Shown here piece after piece: positions 32,864 through 38,007 of a stretch of 38,007 nt of DNA. Within the stretch, counting starts at the first letter, position 1. Each line of letters opens with the position of its first letter. Made by a program: the position numbers and the translations under genes. The stretch spans positions 1-38,007 of the forward strand of contig NZ_CALXGI010000023.1 in the NCBI RefSeq assembly GCF_944387805.1. The letters run 5' to 3'. The DNA is from an uncultured Pseudoflavonifractor sp. (GTDB lineage Bacteria > Bacillota > Clostridia > Oscillospirales > Oscillospiraceae). The notes under the pieces were generated by a model. The model saw only the letters and a list, made by a program, of their open reading frames with translations, did no database searches and had not been told where the DNA came from.

Positions 32864-32899
32864 TTTCCTGTTCCATCAAAAGAGGTTGGAAAGTGCCAT

Positions 32900-33094
32900 T
32901 GTTTACTACCTCCATGTTCAGTGTCGAAGGGTGACTCCCGTTCGCATTTTTATTGTAATTCATGGCCGGCCATGCGAAAAGTACGCACAAATCTATTACT
33001 TGGTCACCTTTTTGTAACCCACTTGCGCGGAGCAGGATCTTACATTATATTTGTAATATACAGCGGATTTAAAATGCAGAAACGAGGTGGAGGT
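32900..33094. promoter_or_regulatory. Divergent control region of the ACGX cluster and hxlR
   Basis: Four TTGTAA-like half-sites recur: ATTGTAATT (about 32952-32960), TTTGTAACC (about 33011-33019), the reverse-oriented TTACA (33040-33044) and TTTGTAATA (about 33050-33058). A 14-bp perfect palindrome CATGGCCGGCCATG lies at 32961-32974. Candidate promoters: plus strand TTGCGC-N17-TATATT (33023-33051) for hxlR; minus strand TACAAT (32957-32952) as a -10 for the peptide operon, with no convincing -35. This suggests control by a bound activator, or anti-repression, through the half-sites. Confidence 0.5.
33040..33056. promoter_or_regulatory. Candidate HxlR operator over the hxlR -10
   Basis: TTACA-TTATATT-TGTAA is a perfect 5-bp inverted repeat with a 7-base spacer containing the -10 TATATT, placed for autoregulation. 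Confidence 0.5.
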
Positions 33095-33430
33095 ATGCTT
33101 ACAAAAGAAGAAATGCCGGCGTGTCCGGTTGCTACCACGGTGCAGTTGATTGGAAGCAAGTGGAAGCTCCTGATTATCCGGAACCTGATGCAGCGTCCCT
33201 GGCGGTTTAATGAACTGCGAAGGGATCTGGCGGGTATCAGTCAAAAGGTTTTGACGGACAGCCTCCGTTCCATGGAGGAGGATGGCATCATTACACGCAC
33301 GGTCTATCCGGAAGTGCCGCCCCGCGTGGAATATGCCCTGAGCGAGCTGGGGAAATCCATGCGCCCGATCATCGAGGCGATGGCAGAATGGGGAAGAAAC
33401 TATAAAGCGAGATGTGCCGGCCGGGTGTGA
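33095..33430 (+). CDS. HxlR-family regulator, likely thiol/redox sensor
   Basis: A 111-residue HxlR-type winged helix protein. The conserved N-terminal Cys is in MPACPVATTVQLIG (residue 9), followed by SKWKLLIIRNLMQRPWRF, the helix-turn-helix (SQKVLTDSLRSMEEDGII) and the wing (EVPPRVEYALS). In Bacillus subtilis relatives (YodB, HypR) the matching Cys senses quinones, aldehydes or hypochlorite. The ATG at 33095 is chosen because GAGGTGGAGGT sits directly upstream; an in-frame ATG at 33074 would have no ribosome binding site. It is divergent from the ACGX/SirTM cluster with shared half-sites, so it probably controls that cluster. Confidence 0.9.
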   Translation: MLTKEEMPACPVATTVQLIGSKWKLLIIRNLMQRPWRFNELRRDLAGISQKVLTDSLRSMEEDGIITRTVYPEVPPRVEYALSELGKSMRPIIEAMAEWGRNYKARCAGRV

Positions 33431-33469
33431 TTACACCAATCTCTCTTCCGCAGCATTCAAAAGAACTTG

Positions 33470-33499
33470 GGGGACAGTGACAGCGGACAGAATGTCCCC
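33470..33499. repeat. Inverted repeat downstream of hxlR
   Basis: GGGGACA (33470-33476) and TGTCCCC (33493-33499), perfect 7-bp arms with a 16-base gap. It looks like a REP-type palindromic element. Two other small palindromes follow (GACGCC...GGCGTC, 33543-33561; ACGTG-T-CACGT, 33629-33639). No gene is convincing in 33431-33662. Confidence 0.4.
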
Positions 33500-33585
33500 A
33501 TATGCCGTACCTTCAGCAAACGCAGTTCTGTACCTCTGTGGTGACGCCGCCTCCAGGCGTCTGGTGATCGCTTCGCACGCAATAG

Positions 33586-33626
33586 AAAAACTGCTCCCAG
33601 TGCCGCTTATGACGGCCCTGGGAGCA
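33586..33626 (-). terminator. Intrinsic terminator of the lipoprotein gene
   Basis: TGCTCCCAG (33592-33600) and CTGGGAGCA (33618-33626), extended inward by GCCG/CGGC around a 7-base loop. On the minus strand it is followed by TTTTT (33590-33586). It lies 37 bases beyond the lipoprotein stop. Confidence 0.8.
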
Positions 33627-33662
33627 TGACGTGTCACGTATCTGTTTCAGTGGGTTTCCCCA

Positions 33663-34346
33663 TTAGTTCGCCAAATTTACCTCAGCGCCGGTGCTGTCTG
33701 TCCCAGCCCCGGTGAGCCGATCCACCGTGTACCAGGCGGCGGTGCTGTTGTGGTCTCCCAGGTTCTCGTAGACCTGAATCGAGACAGTGCCGTCGTCGTT
33801 GGTCTGCGCGGCCGCCGTCAGGCTGCTGCTGTCCTGGCCGCTGTTGTGCTCTTTGTAGTAGGCGACAGCCAGATCGGACAGCTCCTGGTTGCTGTAAAAC
33901 CGGAAATCATCAGAACCCTGGCCGGAGATATAGGTGAGGTGCTCTGTGGTACCGTCCTCCCACTCCAGCGCGGCGGCATCGCTGTCCATGGTCACAGTGC
34001 ACACGGAGGCGCTGTCGGCGCCGCCCATGGAGAATGTGGCCTGCGTTCCATCCAGCGTATAGGTAAAGCCCACGCCGGTGCCGTCCTCCAGACTGGCTGT
34101 GCGCCCGGAAGCGCCGTCCTCATCAAAGAAGTAATACTGCCCGGCGTCGGAGAGCCAGGTGCCGGGGGTGAAAGCGGTCTCCGCGGCGGGTGAGGAGGCC
34201 GGGGGCTCGGATGTCGCGGCGCCGCCCTGCGCGGTTGGCTCTTCTGCCGGTGTGGCGGGGCCTGCGTCCTTGGATGTACAGGCCGCCAGCAGCATGGTAA
34301 ACGAGACTGCCAAACACAGCATACCCGCCAAATATCGTTTTTTCAT
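33663..34346 (-). CDS. Secreted lipoprotein of unknown function
   Basis: A 227-residue lipoprotein. The signal sequence MKKRYLAGMLCLAVSFTMLL ends at the lipobox AAC (Cys23), then a Pro/Ala/Thr/Glu-rich linker of about 35 residues. A beta-rich domain follows (about 60-150, Trp/Tyr/Asp rich), with a C-terminal segment (about 150-227: QELSDLAVAYYKEHNSG, then YENLGDHNSTAAWYTVDRLTG) of the kind seen in small secreted Clostridia domains. No enzyme motif is recognised. AAGGTGATT lies 6 bases before the ATG. It is a single-gene unit with its own promoter and terminator, divergent from a LysR regulator. Confidence 0.85.
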   Translation of the reverse strand: MKKRYLAGMLCLAVSFTMLLAACTSKDAGPATPAEEPTAQGGAATSEPPASSPAAETAFTPGTWLSDAGQYYFFDEDGASGRTASLEDGTGVGFTYTLDGTQATFSMGGADSASVCTVTMDSDAAALEWEDGTTEHLTYISGQGSDDFRFYSNQELSDLAVAYYKEHNSGQDSSSLTAAAQTNDDGTVSIQVYENLGDHNSTAAWYTVDRLTGAGTDSTGAEVNLAN

Positions 34347-34449
34347 CCGGAATCACCTTACATAGGATTACACATGGAAGAAGCGCCAGACACGTTCTCC
34401 CGCATTCTGCCTCCGGGACGGAGCTGGCTGCCTGCTTCCGTGCTGCCCC

Positions 34450-34478
34450 TTTATACCATGGTAGGGTGGCCTTGTCAA
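34450..34478 (-). promoter_or_regulatory. Promoter of the lipoprotein gene
   Basis: Minus strand: perfect TTGACA (34478-34473), 17-base spacer, TATAAA (34455-34450) with an extended -10 TGG. The leader is about 97 bases. Confidence 0.75.
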
Positions 34479-34589
34479 CCAAACATCGGCAACCTTTATA
34501 AAAAAGAAAGACTCTGTTCACATCATCTGCAATTTTGGGGCTGCTGCCTCCAGCCGTATGGCCGGGGCGCATAGCGCCGCAAATCTGCG

Positions 34590-34618
34590 TTTACTTTTTC
34601 CTGCGCATCTGATAGACT
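34590..34618 (+). promoter_or_regulatory. Promoter of the second lysR gene
   Basis: TTTACT (34590-34595), 17-base spacer, TAGACT (34613-34618), giving a leader of about 37 bases to the TTG start. The rest of the 316-base gap 34347-34662 shows only the two promoters. Confidence 0.5.
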
Positions 34619-34662
34619 GATAGGTGCAAAAATCAGCGGCTTTTTCCGGGAGGTGGCAGGCT

Positions 34663-35559
34663 TTGCTGCTCAGACAGATGAAATACTTTACCGCCGTGGT
34701 GGACTGCAGCAGCTTTACAGAAGCGGCGGAGCGGTGCTACATCTCCCAGTCTGCCATCTCCCAGCAGATCCAAGCCCTGGAGAAAGAACTGGGGGTGGAA
34801 CTGATCCACCGCTCCAACCGGAAGTTTACCCTGACGGCTGCCGGAGAGTATTTCTACGCCCACAGCAAGTCGATTCTGAGCCAGGTGGAGGAGCTGACCC
34901 GTGAGACGAAACAGTTGGGCACCGACCAGGAGCGCCGGCTGCGCATCGGCTATCTGCGCTGTTACAGCGGGCTGGAACTGCATGAGGCGATTGCCGAATT
35001 CTCCCGGATCTATCCGGAGGCGGCCATCAGCATCGTCAACGGGACCCACGAAGAACTCTACGACCTGCTGCGGTTCGGCGGCGTGGATCTGGTTTTGAAT
35101 GACCAGCGGCGGGCCTTCTCAGACCTGTATGTGAACTTTGAACTGATGCGGTGCGGCTGCTACGCGGAGCTCTCCCTCCACAATCCCCTCAGCAAACAGG
35201 AGACGGTCAGCCTGGAGGATCTGAAACGTATTCCCTGTATTCTGATCGCATCCCGGGAGCAGCAAAACGCGGAGCAGGAGTATTACCAAAATACCCTGGG
35301 TTTTGGGGGCAGCTACCTGTTCGCGGACAATCTGGAGGAGGGGCGGCTGCTGGTGGTCAGCAATCGGGGCTTTCTCCCTATTGAGAGTGTTGGCACCCTC
35401 CCGCCCGCGGGAAGCGCTGTCTGCCGCCTGCCGATCTTCCAGAGCGGCCAGCAGCTCACCCGGAATTACTGCGCCTTCTGGCGGAAAGAGCGGAGCGGCT
35501 ACTATGTGGAAGAATTCGCGGAGCTCCTGCGAAAGCTTTTGCATCAAGCGCCCAGGTAA
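34663..35559 (+). CDS. LysR-family transcriptional regulator
   Basis: 298 residues. N-terminal helix-turn-helix (about 3-65: FTEAAERCYISQSAISQQIQ, then LGVELIHRSNRKFTLT), followed by the effector domain. Start TTG at 34663 is preferred because GGGAGGTG lies 7 bases upstream and relatives begin with a short LLRQMKYF lead; ATG at 34678 lacks a ribosome binding site. It is followed by a terminator. The next genes downstream are a flavodoxin and oxidoreductases with an inverted repeat at their promoter, the usual arrangement of a LysR activator and its target operon. Effector unknown. Confidence 0.9.
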   Translation: MLLRQMKYFTAVVDCSSFTEAAERCYISQSAISQQIQALEKELGVELIHRSNRKFTLTAAGEYFYAHSKSILSQVEELTRETKQLGTDQERRLRIGYLRCYSGLELHEAIAEFSRIYPEAAISIVNGTHEELYDLLRFGGVDLVLNDQRRAFSDLYVNFELMRCGCYAELSLHNPLSKQETVSLEDLKRIPCILIASREQQNAEQEYYQNTLGFGGSYLFADNLEEGRLLVVSNRGFLPIESVGTLPPAGSAVCRLPIFQSGQQLTRNYCAFWRKERSGYYVEEFAELLRKLLHQAPR

Positions 35560-35586
35560 CCGAATAAAACATAGACGTGATTTGGG

Positions 35587-35621
35587 AAAACCAGGCCGCC
35601 ATCGGGCAGCCTGGTTTTTTT
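35587..35621 (+). terminator. Intrinsic terminator after the second lysR gene
   Basis: AAAACCAGGC (35587-35596) pairs with GCCTGGTTTT (35109 bases further into the unit, at 35609-35618), 12-base loop, followed by TTT. Confidence 0.85.
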
Positions 35622-35692
35622 ATCCCATCAGCTGTTGCGGTCCGAGGATTGCGGCAGGTCGCTTCGCATAAGGCATACTTATGAAATCAATT

Positions 35693-35731
35693 CAAAATCG
35701 AAATTGCTGATTTTGCGGTTCCGACTAAAAT
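35693..35731 (+). promoter_or_regulatory. Promoter and likely LysR site of the flavodoxin operon
   Basis: CAAAATC (35693-35699) and GATTTTG (35709-35715) form a perfect 7-bp inverted repeat with a 9-base gap. The gap and right arm overlap a weak -35 (ATTGCT, 35703-35708), 17 bases before TAAAAT (35726-35731). A palindrome over a weak -35 fits LysR-type activation. Confidence 0.55.
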
Positions 35732-35763
35732 AAAACCAACAGAGGAACGAAGGAGGATTATCC

Positions 35764-36279
35764 ATGAGCAAGACTTTGATCGTGTATTACTCCCGCAAGG
35801 GGGAGAACTATGTGAACGGCAGCATCCGGAATCTGTCAAAGGGCAATACCGAGGTGATTGCGGAGATGATCGCCGACCTGACGGGCGGTGATTTGTTTGA
35901 GGTGGAGACCGTCAAAACCTATCCCGCCGACTACTACGCCTGCATCGACGAGGCCAAGGCGGAGCTGCGCCAGGGCGCCCGGCCGGAACTGAAAGCATAT
36001 CCGGACAGCCTGGATGGATATGACACCATCTTTGTGGGCTATCCCAACTGGTGGGGCACCATGCCCATGGCCATGTTCACCTTCCTGGAGCACTACGACT
36101 GGTCTGACAAGACCATCTGTCCCTTCTGCACCAACGAGGGCAGCGGCATGGGCTCCAGCGAGCGGGACCTGAAAAAGGTCTGCGCCGGTGCCACGGTTGA
36201 AAAGGGCCTGTCTATCCACGGGGCCGAGGCCGCCCGGTCCCGGGACAAGGTGGAAGCCTGGGCCAAGAGCGCGGTTTGA
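35764..36279 (+). CDS. Flavodoxin
   Basis: A 171-residue flavodoxin-fold protein: FMN phosphate loop in TLIVYYSRKGENYVNGSIRN (residues 4-23), isoalloxazine-side loops IFVGYPNWWGTMPMAMFTF and PFCTNEGSGMGSS. It is an FMN-dependent small electron carrier or reductase of the cytoplasm. GAAGGAGG lies 8 bases before the ATG. It is the first gene of an operon that continues with remnants of an aldo/keto reductase, an intact SDR and a broken SDR; the LysR regulator upstream is the likely activator. Confidence 0.9.
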   Translation: MSKTLIVYYSRKGENYVNGSIRNLSKGNTEVIAEMIADLTGGDLFEVETVKTYPADYYACIDEAKAELRQGARPELKAYPDSLDGYDTIFVGYPNWWGTMPMAMFTFLEHYDWSDKTICPFCTNEGSGMGSSERDLKKVCAGATVEKGLSIHGAEAARSRDKVEAWAKSAV

Positions 36280-36295
36280 GAACAGGAGGCACACC

Positions 36296-36466
36296 GTGGA
36301 AAAAAGAACATTGGGCAAGAGCGGCCTGTCGGTCAACCCGGTGGGCCTGGGCTGTATGGGACTGAGCCAGAGCTATCCCACCTTCCCCGAAAAGAAGGAC
36401 GCCATCACCTTTTTGCGGAAGGTGGTGGAGATGGGCGAGAACTTCTTTGACACCTCGGAACTCTAA
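36296..36466 (+). pseudogene. Aldo/keto reductase remnant, N-terminal 56 residues only
   Basis: From GTG at 36296 (AGGAGG 6-7 bases upstream) the frame reads EKRTLGKSGLSVNPVGLGCMGLSQS-like sequence typical of the aldo/keto reductase N-terminus and reaches GENFFDTSEL, then TAA. In intact relatives FDTSE continues with VYGP and about 250 more residues. The rest is absent, and the sequence runs straight into the next SDR gene, so a deletion has removed most of this enzyme, including the catalytic Tyr/Lys/His. A short peptide might still be made. Confidence 0.82.
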
Positions 36467-36510
36467 TGATTTCAACAGAAAACAGATTGGATAAGAAAGA
36501 AGTCATTCCC

Positions 36511-37341
36511 ATGAAAAATGTTATGATTTTGACTGGCGCCGGACAGATCGGCATGGCCATCGCCCGCCGGATGGGCTATGGCATGAAAATCGTCATCGGC
36601 GATAAGAAGATGGAGAATGCCCAAAGGATCTCCCGCACCATGAACGAGGCCGGATTTGATACCGTGGCCCGGGAGATGGACCTGTCCTCCCGGGACTCCA
36701 TCAAAGCTCTCATCGCCCAGGCCCAGAGCTACGGCCCCATCACCATGCTGGTGAACGCCGCCGGCGTGTCCCCAAGCCAGGCCCCCATCGAGGCGATTCT
36801 TAAGGTGGATCTGTACGGCACCGCCGTGCTGCTGGAAGAAGTGGGCAAGGTCATCGCCCCCGGCGGAGTAGGCGTCACCATCTCCAGCCAGTCGGGCCAC
36901 CGGATGCCCGCCCTCACCCCGGAGGAGGACGAGCAGCTGGCCTGCACCCCCACCGAGGAACTGCTGAAGCTGGATATCCTCCAGCCTGAAAATATCAAGG
37001 ATACTCTCCACGCCTACCAGATGGCCAAGCGGTGCAACGAGAAGCGGGTCATGGCGGAGTCTGTGAAATGGGGCGAGAAAGGGGCCCGGGTGAACTCCAT
37101 CTCCCCGGGCATTATCGTCACCCCCCTGGCCATCGACGAGTTCAACGGCCCTCGGGGCGACTTTTATAAGAACATGTTCGCCAAGTGTCCCGCCGGACGG
37201 CCCGGCACCGCTGACGAGGTGGCCAACGTGGCAGAGCTGCTCATGGGCCCCAAGGGTGCCTTTATTACCGGCTCGGACTTCCTCATTGACGGCGGCGCGA
37301 CGGCATCTTATTTCTACGGTCCCCTGAAGCCGGAGACCTGA
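36511..37341 (+). CDS. Short-chain dehydrogenase/reductase
   Basis: A 276-residue SDR. Cofactor loop LTGAGQIGMA (residues 6-15; the GxxxGxG variant), NAAGVS near 87-92, Ser in TISSQSGH (about 140), and the catalytic YQMAK (about 170-174), then SPGIIVTPL. It is an NAD(P)-dependent alcohol/ketone oxidoreductase of the cytoplasm; substrate unknown. ATG at 36511 is preferred since the family starts MKNVMILTGAGQIG; ATG at 36466 overlaps the previous stop (TAATG) and would add 15 residues by coupling. It is the only intact reductase left downstream of the flavodoxin. Confidence 0.88.
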   Translation: MKNVMILTGAGQIGMAIARRMGYGMKIVIGDKKMENAQRISRTMNEAGFDTVAREMDLSSRDSIKALIAQAQSYGPITMLVNAAGVSPSQAPIEAILKVDLYGTAVLLEEVGKVIAPGGVGVTISSQSGHRMPALTPEEDEQLACTPTEELLKLDILQPENIKDTLHAYQMAKRCNEKRVMAESVKWGEKGARVNSISPGIIVTPLAIDEFNGPRGDFYKNMFAKCPAGRPGTADEVANVAELLMGPKGAFITGSDFLIDGGATASYFYGPLKPET

Positions 37342-37379
37342 TCATCCACTCATACCGTTTCGATGAGGAGGCAATCACA

Positions 37380-37812
37380 ATGAGCAGAATCTGATTGCTC
37401 ACTGGCGTCTCCAGCGGATTTGGCTGCGAGATGACCCGGCAGCTGCTGGAGAAGGGCGATACCGTTGTCGGTACCGTCCGGAACCCGAAGAAAGTGGAGG
37501 ACCTGATTCAAAAATATCCAGGAACCTTTGACTGCGAGATTCTGGACGTGACCGACGTGCCGGCCGTACAGAAAGACGGTGAAAGATGCCTTCTCCAAGC
37601 ACAGGAGGATCGATGTGGTGGTCAGCGACGCCGGCTATGGCCTGTTCGGCTGCGTCGAGGAACTGACGGATGAAGAAATCAACCACATTATTGCCACCAA
37701 CCTGACCGGCTCCATCCAGCTGCTCAAGACCGCGCTGCCCTGCCTGCGGGAGTACCCCGATGAGGTTCGAGCCGAACTCAGGGGCGAGGAAAGTCCGGCA
37801 TTGCAAATGTAA
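37380..37812 (+). pseudogene. Second SDR, broken by a stop, a frameshift and loss of its 3' end
   Basis: AGGAGG lies 8 bases before ATG 37380. The frame reads MSRI, then TGA (37392-37394), then LLTGVSSGFGCEMTRQLLEKG, an SDR cofactor loop. Relatives have Trp (IWLITG), so TGG has probably become TGA. Near 37570-37580 an extra A in CAGAAAGACG shifts the frame; the downstream frame continues as KDAFSKHRRIDVVVSDAGYG and NHIIATNLTGSIQLLKTALP. After about 37757 homology ends in unrelated sequence and stops at 37810-37812. It has no catalytic Tyr-Lys, so it is non-functional. Original role: NAD(P)-dependent reductase. Confidence 0.85.
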
Positions 37813-37855
37813 AACATGAAAATACCACCTCAGATTTTGAGGGACAGTAAACAAT

Positions 37856-37889
37856 GAAGGGCACTCCTTCCGAAAAGAGGGTGCCCTTC
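37856..37889. repeat. Hairpin downstream of the broken SDR
   Basis: GAAGGGCAC (37856-37864) and GTGCCCTTC (37881-37889), perfect 9-bp arms with a 16-base loop. It has no U-tract and may mark the start of an inserted element. Confidence 0.5.
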
Positions 37890-37940
37890 AAGTGGTCAAG
37901 GCCAAAACCTGTCTGTGGTATTTCTGTGGTCAAGTCACAA

Positions 37941-38007
37941 CCTCCGGCTAAGCCGGAGGCTTGATTAAGCCCTATAAGGGCATAATACAGACAATACCCC
38001 TAAAGGG
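37941..38007. mobile_element. Run of small hairpins at the window edge, possible IS200/IS605-type element end
   Basis: Four stems follow each other: CCTCCGG-CTAAG-CCGGAGG (37942-37959 region), GCTT-GATT-AAGC (37959-37970), GCCC-TATAA-GGGC (37969-37981) and CCCC-TAAA-GGG (about 37997-38007). Such subterminal imperfect hairpins, with AAGCCCTATAAGGGC in particular, resemble the ends of IS200/IS605-type elements and their relatives in gut Firmicutes, but no transposase is inside the window. Confidence 0.35.

Noticed and set aside
32876..32899. Selenocysteine at the peptide UGA
   Set aside because: No downstream stem with the right distance and loop for a bacterial SECIS is evident, and no sel genes are in the window.
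32628..32990. A 120-codon Arg-rich frame over the ACGX peptide
   Set aside because: It is the other register of the same strand. Its Arg-rich content is the shifted reading of the GCC/TGC/GGC repeat, and no homology is seen.
33431..33637. Minus-strand frame of 68 codons downstream of hxlR
   Set aside because: It spans a palindromic repeat and the terminator stem, with no ribosome binding site and no domain; more likely a repeat element than a gene.
37380..37394. TGA read as Trp (also possible at 32876-32878)
   Set aside because: Many intact genes here (marR, padR, DUF2442, giant SLH, HD) end in TGA without longer conserved extensions, so general reassignment is not supported.
1..38007. tRNA, rRNA, CRISPR arrays or a complete prophage
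   Set aside because: No cloverleaf, rRNA-like or regularly spaced repeat sequence was noticed by eye on either strand.

Overview
The window looks like chromosomal DNA from a GC-rich Gram-positive gut anaerobe of the Clostridia, most likely an Oscillospiraceae/Flavonifractor-like lineage. This is an inference from: strong AGGAGG-type ribosome binding sites, about 60% GC, SLH-anchored surface proteins, SPASM radical SAM chemistry, ferredoxin-type oxidoreductases, and MarR/PadR/HxlR/LysR regulators each sitting beside its own small operon. No tRNA, rRNA, CRISPR array or complete transposon was seen.

Left part (1-4257): a MarR regulator and a heterodimeric ABC exporter form a minus-strand operon whose last gene runs off the window. 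A LysR regulator is divergent, and the two promoters overlap back to back. Next (4303-22997) is a surface-protein locus on the plus strand: a large LuxR-family ATPase regulator (MalT/LAL type), a strong hairpin with a U-tract, a small DUF2442 protein, a 4121-residue secreted protein with Calx-beta and SLH domains, and an SLH-anchored subtilisin-like protease. A glycogen synthase with an unusual Lys/Ala/Glu-rich N-terminal extension of about 157 residues follows (23305-25233).

Middle (25300-28598): a minus-strand PadR-led operon encodes a two-domain flavoprotein, an HD phosphohydrolase and an alpha/beta hydrolase. The hydrolase is interrupted by an amber codon just after its apparent catalytic His. 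The operon has a near-consensus promoter, with a perfect inverted repeat across its -10/start region.

Most interesting part (28774-33430): a tightly packed minus-strand cluster runs from a short Cys peptide with five ACGX tetrapeptides (not a standard gene call), through a radical SAM/SPASM maturase, a nitroreductase and a PNPOx-ferredoxin flavoprotein, to a zinc-type macrodomain ADP-ribosyl hydrolase and a class M sirtuin (SirTM). A thiol-sensor-like HxlR regulator is divergent. This puts a RiPP-type peptide modification system beside a writer/eraser pair for protein ADP-ribosylation, without the GcvH-L and LplA2 genes usually reported with SirTM. It is the best candidate here for an undescribed system. 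The peptide's strongest ribosome binding site leads into an in-frame UGA at codon 8.

Right part (33586-38007): a lipoprotein, a second LysR regulator and its likely target operon (flavodoxin, broken aldo/keto reductase, intact SDR, broken SDR). The operon is visibly decaying next to a run of hairpins at the window edge that resembles the end of an IS200/IS605-type element.
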